Below are positions 33,510 through 44,877 of a DNA stretch of 45,000 bases, piece by piece. Under the pieces are notes generated by a model. It was not told where the DNA came from. It ran no database searches and saw only the letters and a list, made by a program, of their open reading frames with translations. A program made the translations under genes and the position numbers. Numbering within the stretch: the first letter of the stretch is position 1; each line of letters begins with the position of its first letter. Origin of the DNA: Chrysomallon squamiferum (lineage: Eukaryota; Mollusca; Gastropoda; Neomphalida; Peltospiridae). The stretch spans positions 13,935,606-13,980,605 of the forward strand of contig CM022666.1 in NCBI GenBank assembly GCA_012295275.1. The letters run 5' to 3'.

Positions 33510-34620
33510 CGCAAAGAAGGCTGATGATTTGCTTAACGTTTTGTATTTTTTTAATTATAATTGAAAATATCTGACAAGACTATATACGTAGCGAATAATG
33601 AATGTTTCATAGTACTACTACCACTGCTACTGCTACTACTACTACTAATTATATCAGTGATTCTTCGTTCTATACATCGTCTTCCATAACAATAACTCTT
33701 GTTTATTTCATATAAATTATTCATTACAGGAATGGTCATTCGTTCTAGCGTTAAGATACGTATACTTTCATGTCCATTATTCTCGTTTATTTTGGATAGC
33801 AGCGAGGTTTTTGCAGTGTTTTATTTTATAATTATTCGTATGTAAAATTGGCGATCCAGTTACGGAAGAACATTCCTGTCATAAATGAAAGTTCTCGTGT
33901 TTTTAATTTCGTTAAAGCCAGAACCAAGGACATTTATTTGATAGCCTTTGTCAGTTTCCTAGCAGTTAAAATTAATCTCTTTTGTTGCTGTACTTACATT
34001 TGCGTATTTTACTCATCTCTCATAAACAAAATATATTAAAATATCTTGTCAAAATCAAAAATTACAATTGTTCTTTAATCAATTAGTAACTTTTTACACG
34101 ATCTATTTTTTTACGATAAGCTGGAATTAAGTTTGGTAAAAGGTAACTCAGTACTTTGTTCTGTTTTCTGTCCTCAATTTCAAATTGAGTTTCTTAATAA
34201 ATAAAATAACAACAAACATTTGTCACAGACGGATGGACAGCACCTATTACCCTCCTCCCCAACCTCAGGGCACAGAGCTTTTAGGTACCTTTAATTCATT
34301 AGACTCATTTTCATCACTGACCTTGAATGGATTAACTTTCCGTGCTTGCGGTCGCTGGTCACTGGAATTCGTCCTCTGAATTTTATTTACCCGTAAATAA
34401 AATCCTTCGTTTTCGCCAGCATTTTCAAATGAATCGCCATTAGGTATCTATTAATGAAAACGATTTTTCATTGTTTTGCACTACTCCATAATCGGGGTTA
34501 TCGCTGTAACCTTGGCAACGTTTATAACAAATTCCGCGGAGAACCTGTTTGTTGGCTTTCAAATAGGAAATATAATTAACGAGTGTATTATTTTACTGTT
34601 ATAACAAAAGCAGGAGAAAT
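33510..34620. other. Intergenic DNA, no confirmed gene
   Basis: An ATG at about 34211 opens MDSTYYPPPQPQGTELLG in non-repetitive DNA, continuing open to 34379. It might be a short N-terminal exon but no family is supported. An RFX-type X-box lies at 34506-34519. Confidence 0.3.
34506..34519. promoter_or_regulatory. RFX X-box motif candidate
   Basis: GTAACCTTGGCAAC has two inverted half-sites (GTAACC and GGCAAC) separated by two bases, the consensus architecture for RFX factors that drive ciliary genes. No ciliary gene is visible beside it. Confidence 0.4.
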
Positions 34621-34624
34621 AGAT

Positions 34625-35050
34625 TTGTGATGGTATTAATAGCAGTCGTAGTAGTAATTGTAGTATTAGTAAAGTTAATAATAGCAGTAGTAGTAGTAGT
34701 AGTTGTTGTTATTGTTATGTTTTTAGTGGAATTAGTAGTAATTGTAGCAGTAATGATAGTTACAGTAGTACTAGTTGCAGTAGTAGGATGAGAAGGATTC
34801 TAGGAAGATAAATAGAAGTATTTGTAGTATTACTAATAATAGTAGCAATAGTAATAGTAGTAGTAGTAGTAGTAGTAGTAAGAAGTAGTAATAAAGAGAC
34901 GAAGAGGAAGACGTCGACGAAGAACAATAACAGCGACAAGAACAAAAAGATAATAACAATAATAACAATAATAATAATAATAATAATAATAATAATTTAT
35001 TATTAACAACAACAACAACAATAACAGCAAAAGCGAGAAAGAAAGAATGA
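34625..35050. repeat. Imperfect TAG/TAA/CAA trinucleotide region
   Basis: Interspersed (TAG)n, (AAT)n and (AAC)n with substitutions. Leucine-, serine- or tyrosine-rich frames on the minus strand are artefacts. Confidence 0.85.
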
Positions 35051-35059
35051 AGGAACGAA

Positions 35060-35460
35060 ATGGCTGCAAAGAAATAAATAATCGCTGGGGTCGTGATTGG
35101 AGTAATGTAGATTAATGAACGTTTTTCCCTGAAGACCGTTTAATCTTTTTTTGCGCCCGGTTTCCGTAACGTACGTGATCCTCGGCCGTGAAAGGAGGTT
35201 GCCAGGCAGAACGCGTGATGTGACAGAGTAATCTTTTGTTATTTTAACGACAAAAGGAAAAGCAGATCACGGCTCTGTGTTTGAATGGTCTAATGAATTA
35301 ACAATGACATTGTTTTTGCTTGTACACAGAGAAGAAGACAAGTTTTATAGAACCGGGAATTCTCTTTAATGTAAGGCAATCCCCTCGCACACTGGCAGAT
35401 AACTGTAAATAATAACATGCACGGCAGATCATTTTGCGTGAATGCATGCGTAATTTATTT
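35060..35460. promoter_or_regulatory. Complex island with a palindromic SOX-type site, possible enhancer
   Basis: Four hundred bases of non-repetitive DNA between microsatellites. AACAATG-A-CATTGTT at 35300-35314 is a perfect inverted repeat of the SOX core, with TAATGAATTA directly before it. No coding frame. Enhancer status is inference. Confidence 0.3.
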
Positions 35461-35489
35461 AACCCCTTTCGCAGAGATATTGTTTTATT

Positions 35490-36420
35490 CGGGTTTTTTT
35501 TTTTTTTTTTTTTTTTTTTCTTTTTGTTATGGGCGGAACTGTGGTATATATATATATCTATTTTTTGTTCTCCAAAAGGCTGCGTATCTTAAAGTTAGGT
35601 TTTGACGATCTCTCTTTATATCTTTCTATTTACCTGTCCGACAGTACGTCTGTTTATCTACCTTTATCTCTGTTTACATTTCTCACATTCTTTATATATC
35701 CCTCGACTTTTAGTACATGCGCACTCTGTACTGTCATCCATCCGACTGTCTCCGCCAGTCAGTCAATCTCTCTGTCTGTCTGTCTCTGTCTGTCTGTCTG
35801 CCTGTCTGTCTGTCGAATACACGTCTACATACATAAATATACATCGATGTATACATTTAGTGAAGCTAATTGTCCACTGAAGCTTTAAACTAATGTTTTG
35901 CACAGTTCGATGACAGATATAATGGAGATTATACTGATTAGTTTTCTGATTGGAAACTTTTGCCTCATGCATAAAGTATCGTTATGGCTGTGTCGTAGAT
36001 GTTTTTATCTTGAAAAAACAACAATCTGTCCTAATCTGTATGCATGGAACGATTTGTTTTGTCTGATTTTTTGAATTATTAATATATATATTTTTTCTTG
36101 AATAAAACTCATTAATTCTGGTCATTGGTTATTAATAATCGAATTTCTGTATGCTTGTACAGCACACATTTATATGTGTATGTATGAATGTATGAATATA
36201 TGTATGTATGCATATATGTTAGTATATGTGTATGCATGCATGCAAGTAAATGTGTGATTTGTATATATGTGTGTATGTGTGCATGTATGTATGTATCGAT
36301 CTATGTATATATTTATGTTTGTTATTTCGTGTGTGAATGAGTATCTGTGCATACATACACAAAGATACAGTGAAAAAATATATATGTGTGTTTGTGTGTG
36401 TGAGTCTGTTGCTGTTTTTG
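35490..36420. other. Microsatellite-rich intergenic DNA
   Basis: Poly(T) 35495-35519, TCTG/TCTA repeats to 35815, GTAT/TATG-type repeats 36170-36400. No gene. Confidence 0.6.
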
Positions 36421-36424
36421 TATG

Positions 36425-37130
36425 TTGATTTAGCATGTCGCTAGGTAACAGCACGTGCATGTACGGATTATGCACACAATAGAAGCGTATAAACTTAAAA
36501 TTATATTGCACAGAATCTGTACAAAGTGTAAAAATCAGTTTATCTATTATACAGTCGATGACACTAATGAGCAGTACATTCTCCGTGTTTATTGAAGATT
36601 ACTGATTGTCTGCGTGTTATTTGTTACTAGTTAATAATCGGGTAACTTGGCGGATTTTTCTACGGACAAAGAAGAACAGGACAGCCCTGGCTGCAGCATA
36701 TTGTTAGCAGACTAAGAATGTATAATTACAGTAATTAATAGGTAGAATATAAATCGTTGAAGATGAATAAGGCAGCTCGTTTTAATGCTGCTTGTATTGA
36801 AATTATAATGGGGTAAGGAAAATCGAATCTGGGTCCAGTAGTAATGTCATCAGGCTCGTCGATGTTGTAAGTATCATTGCCGTTGTTGCCATTATCGTCG
36901 TTCACAGCGTTGTTTTCATATTATCAGGATGATTATCTTATCAATACTTGTCATCACCGTGATAACGTTCAGTATAATTATCGTTATAAATATCATCATC
37001 ATCGTTATCGTCGTCATAATCGCCATCATTAATGTAACCATCATCTTATCAGCACTTTGATCATCGCCAGTATAATTATTATCATCGTGATAGTAATGAT
37101 CATAATTATTGTTATTGTCGTCATCAGCTT
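36425..37130. other. Intergenic DNA, no gene seen
   Basis: From about 36890 an ATC/ATT/GTC-rich degenerate trinucleotide character begins. TCGCTAGGTAACA at 36438-36450 recurs at 40281-40293. Confidence 0.5.
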
Positions 37131-37134
37131 ATAT

Positions 37135-37348
37135 TATTGATTATTATTATTATTATTATTTTGATTGCTGTTGTTATTATTATCATTATGATTATTATTT
37201 TTATTATTCTTGTTATTATTACTATTAATGTCATTGTTGCTGTTATTATTATGATTATGATTTTTATTATTCTTGTTATTTTTGTTGTTATTATTATTAT
37301 TATTGTTACTACTACTACTACTACTTCTACTACTACTACTACTACTAC

Positions 37349-37384
<36 letters not shown>

Positions 37385-37429
37385 TGTTACTACTACTATT
37401 GTTTGCTTCTTCTTTTCCTCTTTTATCTG

Positions 37430-37471
<42 letters not shown>

Positions 37472-37485
37472 AATCGTCATCATTA
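37135..37485. repeat. Compound trinucleotide microsatellite (TTA)n-(CTA)n-(TCA)n
   Basis: Imperfect TTA units, then CTA/CTT units about 37306-37398, then about 15 TCA units 37425-37470. It is open in several frames on both strands, giving long homopolymer-like peptides. Confidence 0.95.
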
Positions 37486-37499
37486 TCGCTTGCTGATAA

Positions 37500-38860
37500 C
37501 ATGAAGTCAGATCCAGATGAGTGGTACTCATGGACTTATCTATTACGACAAAGAAACGTATTTGACATTTGTGAACTGAAAGTCGTATAACTGTCTGGCA
37601 CTGCCTCTGTAACCACGCGAACTGAAGCGAGTGTTTGAGGCTGGTCATTACAGCGTGAAAAACAGCGACCTGTGAATTATGTTCTTAATAGAGTGATAAT
37701 CACCGGGTAGAAAGATTCCACACAAAATAACGTGATCTTCTTGTTTGCGTGGTGATTGGAGCTAGTTATACACTATATCTCTTTGTCGTTGAAATTCTCT
37801 CTCTCTCTCTCTCTGTCTCAGTGTATGCATGGGTGTGTGTTTCTTTTGTGTGTGTGTATGTTTGACTGTGTGTGTGTGTTTATGTATGTTTGTGTCTGTG
37901 TATGCGAGGGAGTAGGAACGTGTTTTCTGTCTCTCACTGACTTTATTATGTTGGGAAATATTCCTGAACAAACTGTTTATTTTATTCTGTTTTGCTCTTC
38001 TGTATTTTTGCTTGTTTGTTTGTCTTTTGATTTTTAATTTTTCTTTTGAATTATTAAGGAAAAAAGCCTAAACAACCAAATGAGTGTAAGCATAATCCAT
38101 AACACCTGGTGTTTTTCAAAATGCACTGAATGTATTATCGTATTTGGATTATTCGTGTATCTGGATGTCTGTCTGTCTGAGTGTCTGTCTGTGAACGTGT
38201 AATACTGCGTGCACACTTTGTATTCACTGTCCTTGCTTATCGCGTCAGAGCAAGTCAGCGGGTTTGTTAAAATATCTGTGACTGCTAACTTCATCACCAG
38301 TTCTACTTAACGAAGTGGACAGGTGATGGTCACTTCTGGAAGCAGGCTAATTTTAGATGTCACGACCGTCTAAGATTTCGACCAGACAATGGATAGATTA
38401 TCTGATATAATCTGATCCTCAGTCAGATTGATGGAAGTTAATTTTGCACTGTATTTTGTCAACTCAAACAGTTCCATCAGTAAAGGGATGATACTTGGTA
38501 GTTTTTGATTCAAAATCAGATTGAGGTGGACGTTAATTTTGGGATGTGGACTACCAGTCGATTGGAAGACTACAGACCAGCGGCTTGATAGCATAATCTG
38601 ATAAACTATTCTGATTCGCTATCACACATCGGTTTCAGAAGATCAAGAAACTTATAACTGAACTGACTCGAAGGAAGTAAATTTCAATTTATATGCGTGG
38701 AATAATTTGTTTCGTTTAATGCGCTTTGTTACAGCGATTAGAAAGAAGACAGGGCTGGTCAGAACCATTACACTGGAATTAAGACGTCGAAATCTCTTTT
38801 GATGGCGGGTTCAAGGACGTCGTTTTATTTGTCTGTTAGTCTGTTGGTTTGTTTGTTTGT
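37500..38860. other. Intergenic DNA with an old internal duplication, no gene seen
   Basis: Between 38395 and 38585, CAGATTGATGGAAGTTAATT and CAGATTGAGGTGGACGTTAA lie about 95 bases apart, each followed by a TTTTG segment. (CT)n at 37798-37815 and GT/TATG repeats at 37825-37910 also occur. Confidence 0.45.
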
Positions 38861-38869
38861 TTCGTTCTT

Positions 38870-39238
38870 TCTTTTACTGCTGCTAGTACTATTTCTCTGG
38901 CTACTACTACTATTGTTATTAGTACCATTATTACTGCCACTAGTTCTGTTTCTACTACGAATCCTACCACTGATATTGCTACTACTGTCACAATGACTAC
39001 GACTGCTATAATTAATTCTATTGCCTGCTACTACTGTTACTACGACGACGTTTACTACTGATATTACTACTAATGCTACTAGTAGTATTAGCAGCAGCAG
39101 CAATAGTAGTTGTAGTAGTAGAAGCAGTAGTAGTAGTACTAATAGTAATTGCAGCAGTAGTAGTAGTACTGTTAGTACAGTTATTAATACTTTTATAATT
39201 TCTACCAACACTGCCATTTACTAGTCCTGTTACTGTTG

Positions 39239-39274
<36 letters not shown>

Positions 39275-39480
39275 TTAACTGTTCTTCCGCAGCTAATACA
39301 TAGACCTCTGTTACTGCAACAACAGCTATTGCTGCTGCAACTACGACTACGTATTAATTGTTCTTCCTCAGCTAACACATAGACCTTTGTTACTGCAAAA
39401 ACAATTACTGTTGCTGCAACTACAACTACTCTTACTATTACATCTACTATTGCTGCTTCCACCACAACCAACACTAACTA
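38870..39480. repeat. Imperfect (TAC)n/(TAG)n region with a 79-bp tandem duplication
   Basis: Degenerate TAC and TAG triplets throughout. At 39274-39431 a 79-bp unit occurs twice: TTCTTCCGCAGCTAATACAT and TTCTTCCTCAGCTAACACAT, both continuing AGACCT.TGTTACTGCAA. Confidence 0.85.
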
Positions 39481-39767
39481 CAACACCAAGTTACGTCAAT
39501 GTATCTGTTTGTATTTACAGTTTCCCCAAAAAGTACAAAAGGGTGTATCATGCCTTTTTTTTTCATTATTACACTTTAATTTTATTCTTTATTCCAGATC
39601 CTTAAACCCAGCATTCTTGCACATGTAATAACCATTATTTCGATGTACATATTGTGATCAACATATAATTGTTTGGGGTTTCTAACACCACGAGTTCTGC
39701 TGGTAATATATGAAACTGCGGCTCGATGCTAACTTCAACGAGAAAACTTGAATAAAAAAATATCTTT

Positions 39768-39805
39768 TCTCTAATCATCTTTATCAAATTAAAGGCACGC
39801 GTTGA

Positions 39806-39842
<37 letters not shown>

Positions 39843-39980
39843 AACATTAATAACTTCAAAGTGGAAGTTAAAACCACGTAATCTAATTTACACTTCAGCA
39901 CAGATATTTCTTCATCGATCACCGCAATACAAGGATAAAGATGATTTGATTTTCTCTTTCTTTTATCAATAGCTGTTAAG
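39768..39980 (+). repeat. Dispersed repeat, copy 1 (left of the satellite block)
   Basis: GAAAACATTAATAAC..GAAGTTAAA..AATCTAATTTACA..ATCATCGATCA-like..TTGATTTT.TCTTTCTTTTAT.AATAGCT is shared with 42850-43038. A poly(T) run of about 30 interrupts this copy at 39809-39838. Confidence 0.7.
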
Positions 39981-40063
39981 TGAAGCTTTCCGATTTGTCT
40001 TTTCTGCTCTTTCGGTCTCTTTCTTTCAGTGTTTGTCTTTCTGTTTCCCCCGCTCTCGCTCGC

Positions 40064-40250
<187 letters not shown>

Positions 40251-40499
40251 ACACATAACATCAGTTATATTTCTAACCAATCGCTAGGTAACACTGCTCA
40301 ATTACTTCCTGATTCAGACAAGACTGAAAGTCACATTTCTTAATAAGATTAGTCATGATCAAAGAAGAGTGCACACAACTAATTATCTTAACAGTTCCTA
40401 CTCGCAGAAGCTGTTCAAGTTGACATTCGACTTCTTTCCCTCATTTATCTGGCTTCCTGAAAAAAAAACCCACAAAAACCCCCAAAAACTCAAAAACCC

Positions 40500-40860
40500 A
40501 TCTAACTTTCACAGCTGTTTGAGACAATGAAAAATAACACAGATTCGAGGATTGTCCGAAACAAACGTCTGGTGGATTCTTCGCCGTCTCGGTTTACAGT
40601 GTTTCGCGAACGAAGACAATCCATCCATCATTATCTGCCCGCCTCGTTTTTCCTCTTCTATCAACTACGTCTTAGTCACTGTCGGCTTCAGCTGTGGACT
40701 CGGGGATCGAGAATCCAGAACGTGCCAGCCGCGCTGTGTTTTCTTCTTACAGATTTCTGTAGTGAAACCACCACGTCGTGAATGTTTGATCTGTCGCAAC
40801 GTTTTCTCATACAATGAAGCGACCGTCGTCTTGTACTCCATGACACTGTCGCGTGGGTGG
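40500..40860. other. Complex sequence directly before the 21-bp array
   Basis: GC- and CpG-richer than its neighbours and open in two forward frames (from 40527 and 40552). No domain recognised. The 40552 frame runs on into the 21-bp array for 468 codons in total, which is an array effect. Confidence 0.35.
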
Positions 40861-41838
40861 ACTATATCCTATATCATTATTACCGTATCGTATATCATTG
40901 TTACCTCATCCTATATCATTATTACCTCATCCTATATCATTATTACCTCATCCTATATCATTATTACCACGTCCTATATCATTATTACCTCATCCTATAT
41001 CATTATCACCTCATCCCATATCTTTATTACCACATCCTATATCATTATTACCACATACTATATCATTATTACCACATCCTATATCATTATTACCACATCC
41101 TATATCATTATTAATCCATCCCATATCATTATTACCACATCCTATATCATTATTACCATATCCTATATCATCATTAATCCATCCCATATCATTATTACCA
41201 TATCCTATATCATTACCTCATCCTATATCATTATTACCACATCCTATATCATTATTACCTCATCCTATATCATTATTACCTCATCCTATATCATTATTAC
41301 CACATCCTATATCATTATTACCACATCCTATATCATTATTACCACATCCTATATCATTATTACCGCATCCTATACCATTATTACCTCATCCTATATCATT
41401 ATTACCATATCCTATATCGTTATTAATCCATCCCATATCATTATTACCCCATCCTATATCATTATTACCATATCCTATATCATCATTAATCCATCCCATA
41501 TCATTATTATCATATCCTATATCATTATTACCTCATCCTATATCATTATTACCACATCCTATATCTTTATTACCACATCCTGTATCATTATTACCTCATC
41601 CTACATCATTATTACCTCATCCTATATCATTATTACCATATCCTATATCATCATTAATCCATCCCATATCATTATTACCACATCCTATATCATTATTACC
41701 ACATTCTATATCTTTATTACCATATCCTATATCATTATTACCACATCCTATATCATTATTACCACATCCTATATCATTATTACCACATCCTATATCATTA
41801 TTACCACATCCTATATCATTATTACCACATCCTATACA
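40861..41838. repeat. 21-bp satellite array, about 46 copies
   Basis: Monomer CCTATATCATTATTACCACAT-like, given here as CCTATATCATTATTACCAC plus AT, with ACCTCAT, ACCATAT and AATCCAT variants. Because 21 is divisible by 3 and no monomer frame has a stop, all three forward frames stay open over long runs (heptads such as SYIIITT or PISLLPH). A multi-monomer block (ATATCCTATATCATCATTAA plus TCCATCCCATATC) recurs near 41159, 41466 and 41637. Confidence 0.95.
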
Positions 41839-41959
41839 TTACTGACACTAGCGCTGTTTTCTAATAATTATATCTTATACGCTGTCCTCGTATTCCGGTA
41901 TATTCTTTACGCTGTAACCATTTTAAATATATTTTGTACACTATCATCGTATTCCTGAA

Positions 41960-42560
41960 CTTTCCTTATGCTACCACCATATTCCAATATATTTTATACA
42001 TTATCATTATATTCCATTATGTTCTATACATGTCTAATATATTGCATACATTCTCATTATAATTCCATACGCTCTCAACATATTCCAATATATTTTATAC
42101 ATTACCAATATATTCCATTATGTTCTATACATTTGTCTAATATATTCTATACATTCTCACTATAATTCCATACGCTGTCAACATATTCTAATATATTTTA
42201 TACATTACCAATATATTCTATACATTTGTCTAATATATTCTATACACTCTCGCTATAATTCCATATGCTATCAACATATTCAAATATATTTTATACATTA
42301 CCAATATATTCTATACATTTGTCTAATATATTCTATAATCGCTATAATTCCATATGCTATCAACATATTCAAATATATTTTATACATTACCAATATATTC
42401 TATACATTTGTCTAATATATTGTATACACTCTCGCTATAATTCCATATGCTATCAACATATTCAAATATATTTTATACATTACCAATATATTCTATACAT
42501 TTGTCTAATATATTGTATACACTCTCGCTATAATTCCATATGCTATCAACATATTCCAAT
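41960..42560. repeat. 93-bp satellite array, about six copies
   Basis: CTATAATTCCATA occurs near 42058, 42160, 42253, 42342, 42435 and 42528 (spacing 102, 93, 89, 93, 93). Each unit holds CAACATATTC.AATATATTTT, ATACATTACCAATATATTCT and ACATTTGTCTAATATATT. The last three units are nearly identical, the first ones diverged, and 41840-41960 looks like further decayed units. Confidence 0.93.
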
Positions 42561-42849
42561 GTAATTCTTTATAACCATCATCATTTCCATACCCTATCAG
42601 CATATTCATATAAGTTTTACTGAAGCACTAACTCAAATTACTTCTGTTTCATATTTTCCATCCCTTTTTATTCCTGATCATAATTACATAAGAATCAAAA
42701 GCTCAGGAAAGAGTCGGTGTTTGGTTATCACTGATCCTTCAGTGAACAGTACTAAGCTATTGAAGTGATACAAAGAAAGCATCATCGATCTATTGCTGGT
42801 CCATGATGTGTTAATTGGAATGAGGCACTGCAGAGAGAAAGCTCTGTTT

Positions 42850-43038
42850 TCTCTGTATCGTTATTAAACTGCTCTCACACACGTGATAAACCTTTGAGAA
42901 AACATTAATAACGTCTACGCTGAAGTTAAAGACAAACAATCTAATTTACAGCGCGAGGTGATAAAACATCATCGATCAGTTTAATACAGGGATAACGATG
43001 GCTTGATTTTATCTTTCTTTTATTAATAGCTATTAAAC
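42850..43038 (+). repeat. Dispersed repeat, copy 2 (right of the satellite block)
   Basis: Same orientation as 39768-39980: GAAAACATTAATAACG, CTGAAGTTAAAGAC, CAATCTAATTTACA, ATCATCGATCAG, CTTGATTTTATCTTTCTTTT, ATTAATAGCTATTAA. It lacks the poly(T) insert. Confidence 0.7.
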
Positions 43039-43049
43039 AAAAATTAAAA

Positions 43050-43100
43050 ATAATAATGATGACGATGATGATAATAGTAATAATTTTCGTAATTATTATT

Positions 43101-43151
<51 letters not shown>

Positions 43152-43370
43152 GCTGCTGCTGCTGCTGCTAATATTGTAGTTGTTAGTTTTTATTATTATA
43201 GCATTGAATATGATAATGTTAATGAAGACGATGGTATTAATGATAACAGACTTAACTATAGCGACAACACTGGTAACAGAGTTAGCTGTAGCAGCAACAG
43301 TAGTATAGTAGATAGTAGTAGCAGTAAAGATGGAAATTTTTGTTGTAATTATACTGGTAGCACAATAAGT
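43050..43370. repeat. (GTT)n/(GCT)n and imperfect trinucleotide tract
   Basis: About 16 GTT units then six GCT units at 43101-43170, then TAG/CAG-like degenerate triplets. Val/Ala/Asn/Ser-rich frames are artefacts. Confidence 0.9.
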
Positions 43371-43454
43371 GGTTCAAAACGTCTAACTTTTTAAAAACTA
43401 GTTCAGTAGTGTAGCTGTGATAATTAATAATAACAGTAAAAACGTCTTAATAAA

Positions 43455-43485
<31 letters not shown>

Positions 43486-43672
43486 CAGTAATAATAATAA
43501 TAATAGTAACAGTAATAATAATAATAGTAATAGTAATAATAATAATAGTAATAGTAGTAGTAGTAGTAATAATAATAATAAATAATAATAATATAATAAT
43601 AATAATAATATAATAGTAGTAGTATTATTAGTCATAATAATAATAATAATAATAATATTATAATAATAAACG
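43455..43672. repeat. (AAT)n/(AGT)n microsatellite
   Basis: AAT units with AGT interruptions for over 200 bases. Confidence 0.95.
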
Positions 43673-43679
43673 GCATTCA

Positions 43680-44050
43680 TGATAAAAAAAATGATTTAAA
43701 ATTTCCCAGGCAGCTGGGAACTGTCAATGGAATTAAAGGAAGAGTGACAAAAAAGGTGTTGTCGTTGTCACGTCCAGGACTCAACCAGTAACACGCTGAC
43801 GTGTTTACGAGGTTGTCGAGGTCTTCGCTTTGGCGATGACAAATTGATCGATTGATGGCGTCGTCCTTTGGCGATTGCAGTGGAAGTCGTTGTTTCACGG
43901 TTAATCAGGTTCCGAATTACCGCGAGTGAATAATGTTGTAGTTGTTATTACAACGTCGGGCCTGTCGTCACCTGGAACGCCGCTAAGAGAGCAACGTCTA
44001 ATCAGCTGAAAAATTTTAGGAATATTTTTGTTGTAACGATGTTGTTTTTT
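43680..44050. other. Complex-sequence island, no gene recognised
   Basis: GC- and CpG-richer than its neighbours, with TCCCAG-GCAG-CTGGGA inverted repeat near 43705 and two GCTTTGGCGAT/CCTTTGGCGAT repeats at ~43828 and ~43864. Short minus-strand frames (73 and 60 codons) match no family I know. Confidence 0.35.
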
Positions 44051-44083
44051 TTTTAAAGCAGCACACAGTGTTTTAAAACACAC

Positions 44084-44108
44084 GCAGAGAAAGAGAGAGA
44101 GAGAGAGC

Positions 44109-44206
<98 letters not shown>

Positions 44207-44215
44207 GAGAATGAG
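44084..44215. repeat. (GA)n microsatellite
   Basis: GA units with CTA and CAGA interruptions, then degenerate GAAA-rich DNA to 44280. Confidence 0.97.
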
Positions 44216-44361
44216 AAAGAAATAAAGAGAAAAACAAAAAGAGAGAATGACAGAGAAAAGGAGAAAGAAATAGAGAAAACGACTTATAAATACGAAAGAA
44301 AGTTTCGTCTTTCAAAATCTGATGCAAAATAACTTTAGAGAAATCATCATAAAAAAAAAAT

Positions 44362-44482
44362 ACCTTTCACTTAATAACATTATAAAGAAATATCTCAAGA
44401 ATCAGTTACTTTAAAACGTCTGTATTATAAAGAAATATCTCTAGAATCAGTTACTTAATAACGTCTGTATTATATGGGAAAG
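44362..44482. repeat. 45-bp minisatellite, about 2.5 copies
   Basis: ATTATAAAGAAATATCTC occurs at 44379 and 44424 and a truncated ATTATAT at 44469. Each unit holds AGAATCAGTTACTT and ACGTCTGT. Confidence 0.85.
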
Positions 44483-44740
44483 GGACTGGCTCTAGAATGC
44501 ATAAAAGGCTCTGGTTCTAAAGCAACATCCACCGCAAAAAGCTGATCGTCTGTACATAATAATTATAAGATCATTAATGATTAATTTCATTAACTTGAAT
44601 GAACTTTTAATCTTATAAACAATCTGAATGATTAAGTTTAACATTAGTTCTGGTTACCGATTTTATTAAGATTCTAATTCATATAGATTTTGTTTGAGCA
44701 AATTATACGTACAAAGTGGTTTTGTCTTTCTCTCGGTTTC

Positions 44741-44877
<137 letters not shown>

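Noticed and set aside
37124-37648. Overlapping 119-174 codon frames on both strands (Asp-, Ser-, Ile- or Val-rich)
   Set aside because: Compound trinucleotide microsatellite, open in many frames at once.
40552-40860. A real coding exon before the 21-bp array
   Set aside because: Two frames are open at once, no splice signals or family pattern were found, and the long extension is due to the array. Kept only as a weak island.
43677-44083. Minus-strand frames of 73 and 60 codons as a degraded transposase
   Set aside because: No catalytic or DNA-binding motif could be seen, and joining the frames needs several unsupported shifts.
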